64,000 nt of DNA from Adineta steineri (taxonomy: Eukaryota > Rotifera > Eurotatoria > Adinetida > Adinetidae): positions 124,001-188,000 of the forward strand of contig CAJNOI010000071.1 in the NCBI GenBank assembly GCA_905250115.1, given 5' to 3'. Of the stretch, positions 23,440-37,807 are shown one piece after another. The notes below the pieces were generated by a model. The model saw only the letters and a list, made by a program, of their open reading frames with translations, was not told the origin of the DNA and ran no database searches. The stretch's first letter is position 1; every line of letters starts with the position of its first letter. The translations under genes and the position numbers were made by a program.

Positions 23440-26400
23440 ATGTCAACGAAAGCAATTTATGAAGCAACTGGTAAAAAACTTTTAAATAAATATCTCGGTT
23501 CAACAGCAGCTGAATGTCGATGTGTTAGTATTGATGCTGATACAGATTGGAATGAACTTGTCGCTAAAAATACTTGGTTGAACACGGAGGTAAGAGCAAA
23601 TTTTAATATCAAAGAAAAGCTTCTTTTTTTTTCTTTAGCGTTTAGTTGCTAAACCTGATCAATTGATCAAACGACGTGGAAAACTTGGTTTAATCAAAGG
23701 TAATGTTGATCTTCAAGGTGCAAAAGATTTTATTCAACAAAATCTTAATAAAGAAATTTCTGTAAGTTTACACAAAAAGAAGATTTTATTTAAAAAATAT
23801 ATTTTTTGTTATTAATTCAGATTGGACATACAAATGGAAAATTGAAACATTTTATTATTGAACCATATATTAATCATGAAAATGCAGATGAAATGTATAT
23901 ATGTATTTATTCTAATCGAGAAGGTGAAGTAATACTATTTCATCACGAAGGTGGAATTGATATTGGTGATGTTGATTCTAAATCATTAAAATATTCCATT
24001 AAAATTGATGATCCATTCGATGTTAAAACAATGGAAAGTACTTTATTAAAAAATGTATCAAATGATCGTCGATCGTAAGTTTAAAGTTTTATTAAATATC
24101 GACTATATCCTATTCTTCTAGACATTTATCAACATTTATAACAAAATTATTTGAAGTTTACATGGATTTACAATTTACATATTTAGAAATAAATCCATTA
24201 GTTGTTACACCAAAATCTATCTTCATACTTGATTTAGCTAGTCGTCTTGATCAAACAGCAGATTATTTATGTGCTCCAAAATGGGGAAAAATTGAATTTC
24301 CACCACCATTTGGTCGAGATGCTTTTGCTGAAGTATTTCTTACATTTATTTGAGTATATAGCTTATTTTATTTTGTTCTTGAATTGATTTTAGGAAGCTT
24401 ATATTGCTGAACTCGATGCAAAATCAGGAGCATCATTAAAATTAACCGTTCTCAATCCAAAAGGTCGCGTATGGACAATGGTTGCTGGTGGTGGTGCATC
24501 TGTTATCTATAGGTTAATAAACCCATTTTAGTTTTCTTATTAAATTTGTATATCGATGTATTTTATTTATTTAGTGATACTATATGTGATTTAGGTTTTT
24601 CACATGAATTAGCTAATTATGGTGAATATTCCGGTGCACCAAGTGAACAGCAAACATATGAATATGCTAAAACAATTTTATCATTAATGAGCAAAGAAAA
24701 ACATTCAGATGGAAAAGTTCTTATTATTGGTGGTGGTATTGCTAATTTTACTAATGTTGCAGCAACATTTAAAGTTAGTTTAAAATAGATTTAAAGATGA
24801 TATATAATTTATTGTATGTAGGGAATTGTTAAAGCATTACAAGAATATCGTGAACGTTTAATTGAACATAAAATATCGATTTTTGTACGACGAGCTGGTC
24901 CAAATTATCAAGAAGGATTACGTGTTATGCGTGAAGTTGGTTCATCATTAGGTGTTCCTGTTCATGTATTTGGTCCTGAAACTCATATGACAGCTGTTGT
25001 TGGCATGGCACTTGGTAAGAAATCATCTTTACTAGTTTATTCATTATGAATATATATATATATTTCATTTATTTAGGTAAACGTCCGATTGTTGCACCTG
25101 AACAATCTGAATTGACAACAGCCAATTTCTTACTTCCTACTAGTGTTAATGTAAGTATAAATATAGAATTAAATATAATCAAATAGAATCGATTTCTTTA
25201 TAGCAACCATTAACACATGTTAATGAACAAGATAAAAAATCAAATACTTCTATTGAAAATCAATCAAAAATGCAGAATGGAAGTACTATGGCCAATGGTA
25301 CTAGTTCAACATCAACACATAATCAAGAAAATGGAGTAGACAAAGATGTAAATCGTCCACTTTTTACAAATACAACTAAAGCTATTGTGTGGGGCATGCA
25401 AACTAAAGTATATTATTTTAAAATAGATGATAATATGAATACATATTTTATTTCATTTTAGGCTGTACAAGGAATGTTAGATTTTGATCATGTATGTCAT
25501 CGTAAACAACCATCTGTTGTTGCTATGATTTATCCATTTACTGGTGATCATCAACAAAAATTTTATTGGGGTCATGAAGAAATTCTTATTCCATGTTATA
25601 AAAATATGGCAGATTGTATGAAACGACATTCTGATGCTGATGTATTAATTAATTTTGCCTCATTACGATCAGCCTATGAAAGTACAGTTGAAACAATGAA
25701 ATATTCTCAAGTAATTAAAGAGAATCATTACTTATAAATATTATACATATATATATATGTTTATTACAGATTCGTGTAATTGCAATTATTGCTGAAGGTA
25801 TTCCTGAACAATATACACGACGTATGATAAGATTAGCACATGAAAAAGGTGTATTTCTTATTGGACCAGCAACTGTAAATAAATATTAAAGATCAAAAAA
25901 ATTCTAATATAAATTTGAAATCATTTAGGTTGGTGGTTTAAAAGCAGGTTGTTTCAAAATTGGTCATACTGGTGGTATGCTTGATAATATTCTTATGTCA
26001 AAACTTTATCGACCTGGAAGGTAATTAGAAATAATGATATGGTATTTAAGAAAAAAACAAATATTCATTTTAGTGTTGCATATGTTTCTCGTTCTGGTGG
26101 CATGTCCAATGAATTAAATAATATAATTTGTCGAAATTCAGATGGTGTTTATGAAGGTATTGCAATTGGTGGAGATCGGTATGTTGAATGTTTTTTTTCA
26201 ATTACGTATAACATATTGATTTATTTTAGTTATCCCGGTACAACATTTACTGATCATATTTTCCGTTATGAAAATGATCCTGAAGCAAAAGTTATTGTAC
26301 TTCTTGGCGAGGTTGGTGGTATTGAAGAATATTATATTTGTGATGCAATTAAATCTAAACGTATTACTAAACCATTAATTGCTTGGTGTATTGGTACATG

Positions 26401-27729
26401 TTCATCCATGTTTACATCTGAAGTTCAATTTGGTCATGCTGGTTCACATGCTGATAATGATGGAGAAACTGCAGTAGCAAAAAATAAAGCTTTGAAAGCA
26501 GCTGGCGCTCATGTACCAAATAGTTTTGATGAACTCGGAGATTTAATTCAGTAAGAAAGTTAAAGAAAAATTTGTATTCGAAATTTATTTAAAATATTTC
26601 AGTACGGTATTTAATAAACTTGTACAATCAGGACAGATCACACCTAAACCCGATGTATTACCACCATCAGTACCAATGGATTATGATTGGGCTCGAGTAT
26701 GATGAGATAAAGATTGTAAGATTCATAATTATAATTTGTCTCTTATAGGAACTTGGTTTAATCCGTAAACCAGCTAGTTTTATGACTAGTATTGTCGATG
26801 ATCGTGGTCAAGAAGTATTATATGCTGGTATGCCAATTACGGAAGTTATCAAAGAAGATATGGGTATTGGAGGTGTACTTAGTTTACTTTGGTTTCGAAC
26901 ACGGTTTGTTTCTAATAATAAAATTTTTATTCAAGTATTAATAAAATTAATTATTTTAGTTTACCAAAATATGCTACAAAATTTCTTGAAATGATTCTTA
27001 TGGTTACAGCTGATCATGGACCAGCAGTTAGTGGTGCACATAATACTATTGTATGCGCACGTGCTGGAAAAGATCTTGTATCATGTTTAGCTTCAGGATT
27101 ATTAACAATTGTAAGAGAAAAGAATTCTTTGTTTTTTAACGATTTTTCTAAATTTCTAAATGTAGGGTGATCGATTTGGTGGTGCACTTGATGATGCTGC
27201 TAAACAATTTAGTTCAGCATATGATACTGGTTTACATCCAGCTGATTTTGTGAATAAAATGCGTAAAGAAGGACAACTTATTATGGGTATTGGACATCGA
27301 GTTAAATCGGTAAAAAAAGAAAATTAGTTTTTTAGAAAATTTTAATTCTTTTTTATTCATATTTAGTTAAATAATCCTGATATGCGTGTTGTTCTTCTTA
27401 TACAATATGTTAAAGAACATTTTCCAACAACACCATTACTTGATTATGCACTTGAAGTAGAAAAAATAACTGTTAGCAAGAAACCAAATTTAATTTTAAA
27501 TGTTGATGGATGTATTGGTGTAGCAATGGTCGATCTCTTACGTAATTGTGGTTGTTTTACACTTGAAGAATCAGCAGAATTTATTGAAAATGGTGCACTC
27601 AATGGTCTTTTTGTTCTTGGAAGAAGTTTAGGTTTTATTGGTCATTTTCTTGATCAGAAACGTCTTCGACAAGGTCTTTATCGTCATCCTTGGGATGATA
27701 TTTCTTATATTTTACCAGAAGCTATGTAA
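23440..27729 (+). CDS. ACLY: ATP-citrate lyase
   Basis: About 19 exons with 45-70-nt introns, from [20 protein letters not shown] to a TAA at 27727. It cleaves cytosolic citrate with CoA and ATP into acetyl-CoA and oxaloacetate, feeding lipid synthesis. The ATP-grasp/succinyl-CoA synthetase beta-like part comes first ([51 protein letters not shown]). CoA-binding parts follow ([36 protein letters not shown]). A short Ser/Asn-rich linker (exon 9) stands where vertebrate ACLY has its phosphorylated linker. Then [27 protein letters not shown] and the phospho-histidine site EVQFGHAGS. The C-terminal citrate-synthase-like domain includes [23 protein letters not shown] and [10 protein letters not shown]. 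The protein is complete and of near-normal length. Confidence 0.97.
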
Positions 27730-27906
27730 AACAAGCAAATATTCATTTTTTTTTATCAATTTTAGTTTTTTTAACATTTATCACATATTATTTTATTTCA
27801 TAATGTGCGTTTTTTTAGTGTAATAAAAACAACAATATAGGACAGTAAAATTATTTTGAATTTAAAAAAAATGGACGGATAATAATTGATTTATCAGACA
27901 TAATTA

Positions 27907-29724
<1,818 letters not shown>

Positions 29725-29740
29725 CTAAAATATATAGTCA
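29725..29740 (-). promoter_or_regulatory. Splice acceptor abutting the ZMYND10 ATG
   Basis: On the minus strand, GACTATATATTTTAG is immediately followed by ATGAGTGACG. A cis donor would have to lie in or beyond the phosphatase, so spliced-leader addition is the simpler reading. Confidence 0.45.
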
Positions 29741-29864
29741 ATAATTTTATTTATTTAAAAAAAAATTATATGTATAGCTTTATATATCCCTAATTAATAA
29801 AAAATAATATTTAGCACGAAATATTTTTGCACTTTATACAAAGTGAGAGAGATTAGCATTATTT

Positions 29865-30147
29865 TTATATGGATTTATCAAGTTTTTCAATTGGATTTTG
29901 TTTATCATCATTATTTTTCGTTTCATCAATTTCTTTGGTTAAACGTAATTCTTTTTCATAACGAATTAATTGAAGAAAAAAAGCTAAATTGGGTGAAGCC
30001 ACACGACGTCGTTCAACTAAATAATCATAAGCTTTATAGAGTGAATCATGATGATATCTATAATAAAAAAAGAGAATACAGAAAATAGAATAAAAATTTT
30101 TCTTATGAATTACTTCATTAAATATGCAAGTACAATTGTTGATGAAC
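29865..30147 (-). CDS. Dual-specificity phosphatase, C-terminal part
   Basis: Two exons on the minus strand separated by a short intron (donor after YLMK, acceptor TTATTATAG near 30062). They read SSTIVLAYLMK, then YHHDSLYKAYDYLVERRR and SPNLAFFLQLIRYEKELR. This is the region just after the HCxxGxxR active-site loop of DUSPs, including the conserved RP-type NxxFxxQLxxYE motif. The active-site Cys itself would lie in the assembly gap at 30148-30247. A Lys/Asp-rich tail ends at 29865. The likely role is dephosphorylation of MAP-kinase-type substrates. A catalytically dead STYX-like member cannot be ruled out because the signature Cys is not visible. Confidence 0.72.
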
Positions 30148-30247
30148 NNNNNNNNNNNNNNNNNNNNNNNNNNNNNNNNNNNNNNNNNNNNNNNNNNNNN
30201 NNNNNNNNNNNNNNNNNNNNNNNNNNNNNNNNNNNNNNNNNNNNNNN
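30148..30247. other. Assembly gap (100 N)
   Basis: Exactly 100 N, a conventional scaffold join of unknown true size. It removes the upstream part of the phosphatase gene. Distances and order across it depend on the scaffolding. Confidence 0.95.
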
Positions 30248-31689
30248 ACGTAGAAAATGTGTCAATCATTTTTATTATCAACAAAAATAGTCATATGGAT
30301 GATAGATCGAAACGTCTAAAATAAGTGTCTATAATGAAGAGAAAAATATGCTATTGGATTATTATCAATATTTCTATCTATATTCGTCCTAGCAACGATA
30401 ACGATAAATCAGACAAGCAAGAATGTAAATATGTAACACAGTAATAGAACCAATTGTTTCATAGTGTTTTGCTAGATGTCATGCATAGTCGTTTAATATT
30501 GACAATAATAATGTCTATATACTCAATCATTCAAAAAAATTAAGTTAAGTAAAGAACAATAAATTTGGATGCATTCTTAATACTCACTCTTTTGTAATTC
30601 GAAGGAAATTCTAGTATCAATGCTTTTCTTTATAACAATTATGAAAAGAAAAATTTCATTTTTTCCCTTGATTTATTGAGTTAATCATGACTTTTATCAA
30701 TCAATGGAATAGTATTTTTAGCATTAAAAAGTCTATCTTATTTATTCTCTGAATCTACCACAAAAAAAGTTGCATTTGTTGGGAAAAGGAAAGAAATAGA
30801 TACATATATGTATATATCGTATTTCTAATCTTACGATATATAGAATAGAAGAAAAAGAAATATCCAGCACAAATGATTCGCATTATAGCAATACTGTTAA
30901 AAGATCATATCATTTTACAAGCATCAATTCAATGAATATAATCTGTGCGTTTGTTTTCTATATCGATGAAATAATTGTAAATTTGTGTAGAACCGTAGGT
31001 TCAATCTTTATTGTAAAATAACAAGAACAAGAACGATAGAGAGAACGGGAGATATACGGCACATATACGTATGTATGCGTGTTCATATATATAGGATCAC
31101 GATAGGGAATAATCCCATACATAGATGAGAAGAAAAGAAAGAACCATATATATATGATAGAAGAATACAAGGAATGTTCCAACATGATCAAAGGGAATAT
31201 ACCAATATGTATATCACTAGATGTATTGGATATTTCCTACAATAATAAAGTTGTTAATTAAATACTAATTATGGTTAGTTAAAGAGAAATTTAAATGGAA
31301 TAATACAAATAAAATACAAAAAATAATGTCTGTTTCATGTTCTTATTCTCTGAGTACTATCGAACAGTGAATGTTAAACATTCTCTAACGAAATATAATG
31401 ACAAATAGATTAAAGAAATTACATTATGAATCTTATTTTAAAATACAACATTGCATGATACAGAATTCAATGAAATTATTATAAAAATGAAATATTTAGT
31501 TTATATTAATAATGAAATACATATAAGATAATAATATGACTTTATATTTACTAATAAAATGGTTGTACCTAGCTGTGTACAAAGCCGACTAGCCATAGAC
31601 ACACGTGCACATAGACACTTTCTTACGTTTATATCTAAAATAGTAGATAAATATATATTCATTTCTTTTATAAATTTATATTCAAAGTC
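30248..31689. other. Intergenic region, with the upstream block of the first NHL gene
   Basis: The first few tens of bases may belong to an upstream exon of the phosphatase. From about 31318 the sequence matches the 400 bp upstream of the second NHL gene (37385-37807), sharing GTCTGTTTCA, TTCTCTGAGTACTATC and the TGATACAGAATT stretch. This marks a duplicated promoter block. Confidence 0.6.
31318..31689 (+). promoter_or_regulatory. Class I upstream block of NHL gene 1
   Basis: Closely similar over about 370 bp to 37385-37807, including TTCTCTGAGTACTATC, ATATAATGACAAATA and ACTTTCTTA-GTTTATA. Just before the ATG lies TCTAAAATAGTAGATAA and the leader TATTCAAAGTC, the latter shared with the other NHL genes. 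Confidence 0.6.
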
Positions 31690-34600
31690 ATGGCAATGGC
31701 AAACAACAACACACAATGTTTTACATGTCATGAAGAAAACAATACATATACTTGTAAAACATGTTCAAACGAACTTTGTTTTATACATTTACCAGAACAC
31801 CAACAAAGATTAAATAAAGAATTATATCATATTATTGATCATTATAATATATTTAAAGAAAGAATTGATGAACAAAAACAACATCTACATAATAACTCAT
31901 TAATGAAACAAATTCATCAATCGGAAATAAATTCAACTGAAATAATTCAACAAACCCCAAAAGACTGTAGAGAAATTGTCAGAAAATCATCGCAAACATA
32001 TACTAATGATATTGAAATGAAATTTAATGATATACGTGAACAAATAAAACAAATGCAAAATGAAAATGGCTTTAGTGAAATAAATTTAAATCATCTAAGA
32101 AGTCAATTATTCAAAATTACAGAAGAATTAAATAATCTGCCAAATATTCCTATTCATCACGATTCACAAGCATTTATTAGCGAAGTTTCAATTATTTCAG
32201 AAAAAAGTAAGTAGTTAAAAAATAATATCTGAAACAAAAATTCGTATTTTCTATGAATTTATGTTAAAAACAAAGAAAAATAATAGCGAGAAAGATAAAA
32301 AATTGAAAATATGATTGATTTATTTATTAATTAAATTTACTTGTATGTAAAAGAAAAGAATGATAGGATTTGTAATAATGTTAAATTGAAAAATTAATTT
32401 TTCTACAGAGTTTGTTAATTATTCTAAGAAAAAAAAGTAATTATCTAAGGCGTATTGTTAGAGTTTCATCACATTAGATATTTTATAGCAAAGTTCTTGA
32501 TATATTAGAAAAATAAAAATATTTTTCTTCTCTTTTCTTCATCACAATTAAAAAGATATTTTTCTATGTATCAAACAGAAAAAAATGAGATTTTCTAATA
32601 ACTATAATAATAATTAATCATTTGATTTCTTTATTATTTTTATCGAATATATTCTTAGAAAATAAATCTATTCTATAGAGTTTATAATACTTACACAATA
32701 GAAAATAGATAGATGATATGCTATAAAAGATTTTGTGATTGTTAGCAAATGTGATATTTTATTTATCGATTTATATTGAGAATGAATTAATATGAAACAA
32801 GTGTATTCGAAAATGTATAATCTAGTAAAGAATATTTTCAACTTTTCAAATGCTTTTAAGTTCGAATTTTGCATTTTCAATAGAAACTAATGAAATCTAA
32901 ATAATCTCCAAAGATTGAGTTTTTCAGATTTTCTATTTGAAATTAGAGATATTATCTTCTATGATTATGCAGAGCAAAAACATTAAATGATTATATTTTG
33001 ATCTGAGAATTTACTTAGAGATGATATAGTCATTCATTACAGTAATGACGCTCTGGAATGATCAGCTGTAAACTGTTTCCTTTTTCAGACATTTGTAATA
33101 TTCTTTGTTTTATATTAAATCTTTTCAAGACTTGAATATTTTTAGAAGAAAATATTATTTTCATCTGAAGATTTGAAGATGTTTTACTGGTGAATAGATT
33201 TATCAATGAATAAACTCTCAAATACGAGTTTCATCATTCTATTTATTAAACATATATCATATCATAAATTAGAAATCTTTGTGAAATGATTTTAACTCAC
33301 GACAAAAAGTCTAAAGAAATTTTATCATTCGAGCTTTTCCCCATCTTATTATGATCTATATTGAATATACATACGGAAGAAGAAAACGAATCAGAATCTA
33401 TTTATTGAGTTTTTAAAACTTCATCTATAAAACTTTCATGAGTTTGATATTAGCTGCTAGGAAAAATGTCAATATATATCAATTGTTGAATATTGAAAAG
33501 CATTCGATGAATTATCATAGTTAAATATTTATCTAGACATCGAATTGAGAGACACTTGCGGAGTATGGATGTGACGTGGGTATCATTCTTCTCTCTTTGT
33601 ACACTAATATCCACCCCCATATCCACACTCACACCTTCAAGATATTCTAACACATTTCGTTTTCTTTTCAAATTTTTGTTTCACAAAAAATAAATCAACA
33701 GAATCTTTAATCCTATTGAAAGTTTTGGTTTCTTCCCTAATGAAATATTTGTCGAATTGTATCAAAAATGAATTATCTTTAAATAAAAATTCTTTCTCTT
33801 CAAAATTTCCATTCAAAAGGACATAAATTTCAAAACCTTTTTTTTTTTCAAATAAAAATAATTTTTCAAATAAAAAACTTCAAATGTTTTAAGTTCTTTT
33901 TCGACAAACTCTTTTTAAACTGAACAAAAAAATGCAATAAATTTTGTCTTTTTATAAAACATGTTTATCAACATTTTATTCAAAATTAATTTTCTCTCTC
34001 TTGTTGAATAAAAAACAAACTTCCTTTTTCTTCTTTCTCTCTTTCTTTTCATAAAAATCTTTGTTTTCATTCTTTTCTAGAACCAAAATTCAATAAATGG
34101 AAGCAAAATGCCATTACTGCAGCCGCTGGAAATGGATCAGGACACAAATTAAATCAATGCTATCGTCCTGGAGCAATCTTTATTGATAAAAAGAAAAACA
34201 TTTTCATTGCTGATACGTACAATCATCGTATTACTGAATGGAAATGTACTGCAAAGGAAGGACTTATCATTGCAGGCGGAAATGGGTCAGGATCTCGAAT
34301 GAGTCAATTAAATCAACCAAAAGATGTGATTGTTGATCAAAAAAATCATTCGATCATCATTGCTGATTTTGGGAACAAACGAGTGATCCAATGGATGAAT
34401 CGAAATCAACGAATTATCATTGACAATATTGATTGTTGTGGCTTGGCAATAGATAAACATGGATTTCTTTATGTTTCAGACTCGTACAAGAATGAAGTGA
34501 AACGATGGAAAATGGGTGAATACAATGAAGGAATTGTAGTGGCAGGTGGAAATGAAAAAGGAGATCAACTCAGTCAACTTAATTCTCCAGGTTATATTTT

Positions 34601-34976
34601 TGTTGATAAAGATCAATCTGTTCATGTATCAGATAGATACAATCATCGTGTGATGAAATGGAGAAAAGGTGCAAAAGAAGGAACAATTGTAGCTGGAGGA
34701 AATGGTTTCGGACAAAATCTCAATCAATTGTCTTATCCTTACGGAGTAATTGTTGATAATTTGGATCAAATCTATGTGGTAGATAGTGGGAATAATCGAA
34801 TAATGGGTTGGTGTGAAGGAAAAGAAGAAGGTAAAATTGTCGTTGGTGGAAATGGTCAAGGAAATCAATCAAATCAATTGAATAAACCCATGGGTTTATC
34901 TTTGGATAATGAAGGCAATCTTTATGTTGTTGATTGTGGAAATCATCGAATTCAAAAATTTGAATTAATCTTGTAA
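31690..34976 (+). CDS. B-box/coiled-coil/NHL-repeat protein 1
   Basis: Two exons (31690-32206, 34081-34976) with a phase-1 intron of 1874 nt give 470 aa. Residues 1-40 hold a Cys/His zinc-binding module of B-box type (CFTCHEENNTYTCKTC, LCFIHLPEHQQ). Residues about 45-155 are helical and charged, with heptad character. The second exon (residues 173-470) is a six-bladed NHL propeller with repeated IFIADTYNHRITEW-like units spaced by AGGNGxG turns. There is no RING and no membrane helix, so it resembles a RING-less TRIM-NHL protein in the cytosol. TRIM-NHL proteins bind RNA or protein through the top of the propeller; the ligand here is unknown. The intron is over 30 times longer than usual for this genome and contains one G-rich inverted repeat. 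Confidence 0.85.
33553..33641. repeat. G-rich/C-rich inverted repeat, copy 1
   Basis: CTTGCGGAGTATGGATGTG on the left and CCACACTCACACCTTCAAG on the right, in the intron of NHL gene 1. It is a degenerate member of the TTGAGGGTGTGGGTGT family described at 51460. Confidence 0.5.
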
Positions 34977-36941
34977 ATAAAACTTTGAGTTTTTTAAAAA
35001 AAATAATTTTTTGTTAAACAAAAATCGATAAATAAAATGAAAAGGAAAAGTGAAGTTTTGTTGTTGAAAATGAATGAAAAAAATCGAATAAACCTTAAAG
35101 AAAAAGAAACTTTTTAATAAGAAAACAACGTAGAAAAATCTTTTTGGCTTTGCTTTCTTAAAAATTGAATTAAATTTGATAATTTTGATTAAGAAATTCG
35201 AGTAAATAAATATTAAATTTGTCATCTGTTGTTGAATTTTACGAAAGAAAAGAAAAAAAATATTTTGTAGTTTGAATTAAATTAGATAGAAAGTATTCGA
35301 GAAGAAGATTTTGTGTTTAATAAAATTCTGTTTGAGTATTTTCATTTGATGAAAATAGTCAAATGCTTTTAACTTTTTGATCTGATCAAATTTAAAAATT
35401 GTTTGAAAACGAAGAGAAAAGGAATCTTAGATGAAAACTTGAAAATAAAAATCGAATTGAAAACAAATTTTGTTGAATAAAACAAATATTAAAAAGATTT
35501 TCATATACATGAAAACAAAAACACAATTCAAATGAAAAGCGGACCAATAAATCCAAAGAAAACAGAAAACAATAATAAAACTTCTGAAATGATACAAAAT
35601 TCAAATTTGATTTTTGATTTTAAAGAGTTTGATGAAATGGGAATTTTTTCGTCTGACATGTATTAATAAAATTTACAAAGTAATTTATTTTACGTTTGAA
35701 CGAACTTAAAATAAATATTTAATAATTTCTTCTTTAGTTTCCTTATCATGTTCAAATGAATTACAAGAAAATATTTCTTATAAGATTAAAAGTAGCGGAA
35801 GTTGATAAACATTTAATTAAATGATTAAGTTTCATGACGAAATCAATTTTAAAATCGATTTTTCAAAATATTTTTAGATTAATCTGTCAACAATACATGT
35901 GACTGCGGAAAAATATATTTTGTTCTCAAAAATAAAATAAAAATTATTTATATGATTTGATATTTACTGAGGGAATTTAGGACAAATCTCTAGATCTTGA
36001 AGTGGATTTTAAACTTAATTCTGCATCGAATGAGGCCACCTAAGAGGGACACATCGACTGAGAATGGGTAGTTTCACTTAAAATACTGGCTGGATGTTGC
36101 TATGGGTCATTCAAAGTTCAATGACCATACCCTTGTACAAAATGTGAACATATAAAAGATCGTTTTTCTTGAATAGAAAAATCAATGAATGATAATTGTA
36201 TCAGATTTAAATTGAGATGATGAATATTTATGTTCAGTATTTTCTTCGGTGATCTATTCAGAATTAATATCATTAGATACAAAAAAAAACTCTGACATAA
36301 TATTGATCATATTATTAAATGTATTTATCATGAAATAAATACAAAACCTACAGGTTAGTTTCATTTTATATGTACTGATTCATTTAAACTCAAAAGCCAT
36401 TAGATAGAGATATTTTTTCGGTCTTGTTGTCCACATATGAATAATTTCTCTAATAAAATCAAACTTTATTGTTATATAAAATTATATTTACCTATTATTT
36501 TCTCCTTATACGTTTTTGTTTAAATTTGCTGTTCATAACTAAATATTTCATTTAGAAAATCATTCAACAAATGAAATATATAAAGCAAAAGAATATGTTC
36601 AAGTGTAATTAGAAATTTATTTCTCAATTCTTATTGTTTTTTTCTAAATTAATCCAAATTCATTCGGAATCTTTATTTAATAAAAATAAATGAATTCTAT
36701 TATAATATGTTGATGAAATACGAAATCAAATTTTAAAACTTTCCAACTATTTATTTCATGTTTTCGATCAATATAATGACATTTATTCAAACACCTAAAA
36801 ATATATTAGCAATTATATCTTATTTAATTTGTATTCAATTAAATAATTTAACAAATCTACTCTTAGATTTTATTTTGCTGTGAAAAACATTATATAAAAT
36901 CTTTTCCTTTCTCTTGTTTATTTATATATAATAAACATTCA

Positions 36942-37175
36942 ATGTCAACAATGATTGATTTACTTCAACCATGAAATGATGATACAAATAATTATTCACC
37001 AACTGAATATACACAATTGTTAAATAGATTTTTAGCATTTGATAAAGAAATGTCAGAAATAGCTTTTTTATTTAAAGATTGTCAAACAAAAATAGACTCA
37101 ACTTTAAAAAAACAATTTGGTATTGTTGTTGCGACAAAAAAGAAAAAGAAAATTGGTAAAAAGATAAAAAAATGA
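36942..37175 (+). pseudogene. Relic of a small gene with one in-frame stop
   Basis: A 78-codon frame opens with ATG (MSTMIDLLQP), hits TGA at codon 11, then stays open through YTQLLNRFLAFDKEM, FLFKDCQTKI and a Lys-rich tail to TGA. Codon choice is gene-like. No family recognised. One substitution inactivates it, unless the TGA is bypassed by an unseen splice. Confidence 0.45.
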
Positions 37176-37384
37176 ATTGAAGATAATATTAATAGGCTAG
37201 AATTAAATTAAACAAACATTATTTTGAATGTCTTGTAGATAGTCTTTAAGAAAAAATAAACTTTAATATCCTATAATTAGTTATAGATTTATAGATTATT
37301 TATTGAATTTACTTCTTCTCTAAAGAAATCTATAAATAATATTTTATTCAAGCTTCTCTTATTTAATGAAAATAAAACACATAA

Positions 37385-37807
37385 AAAATAATGTCTGTTT
37401 CACCATTTTAATGCAATTTCTTTCATGTTATTATTCTCTGAGTACTATCAAACAGTGAATATTAAACATTTTCTAACGAAATATAATGACAAATAAATGA
37501 AAAATATTACATTACGATTTATTTTTTAAATACAATGTGCATGATACAGAATTAAATGAAATTATTATAAAGATAAGACATTTAGTTTATATCAACAAAA
37601 AAATATATATAACTTAAAAGTTTGATTCTATATTTACTAGTAAAATGGTTATATTTAGATGTGAAAATAGTTAGTCAGTCACATACACATGTGTGTACAT
37701 AGTCGACTAGCTATGTACACGTGCGTACATAAACACTTTCTTAAGTTTATACCTAAAAAAGCAGATAAGTAAATATTCAATTCTTCTATACACTTCTATT
37801 CAAAGAC
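37385..37807 (+). promoter_or_regulatory. Class I upstream block of NHL gene 2
   Basis: Paralogous to 31318-31689. The proximal part reads CCTAAAAAAGCAGATAAG and then a TTCTATTCAAAGAC leader immediately before ATG. Confidence 0.6.

Larger units (their letters stand above)
34977..37807. other. Region between NHL genes 1 and 2
   Basis: Contains a relic ORF at 36942-37175, a foldback at about 36101-36130 (TATGGGTCATT...AATGACCATA) and, from 37385, the class I upstream block. At 37694-37719, TGTACATAG and CTATGTACA form a 9-bp stem around TCGACTAG. Confidence 0.6.

Noticed and set aside
30120..30330. Frames running through the N gap
   Set aside because: They consist mostly of X; only the minus-strand phosphatase exons left of the gap have support.
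31559..31813. 84-aa frame starting upstream of NHL gene 1
   Set aside because: Overlaps the true first exon in another frame; the B-box frame at 31690 is conserved in every paralogue.
34965..35604. Phe-rich minus-strand frames downstream of NHL gene 1
   Set aside because: AT-rich low-complexity translation with no domain, repeated in the 3' flanks of several NHL genes.
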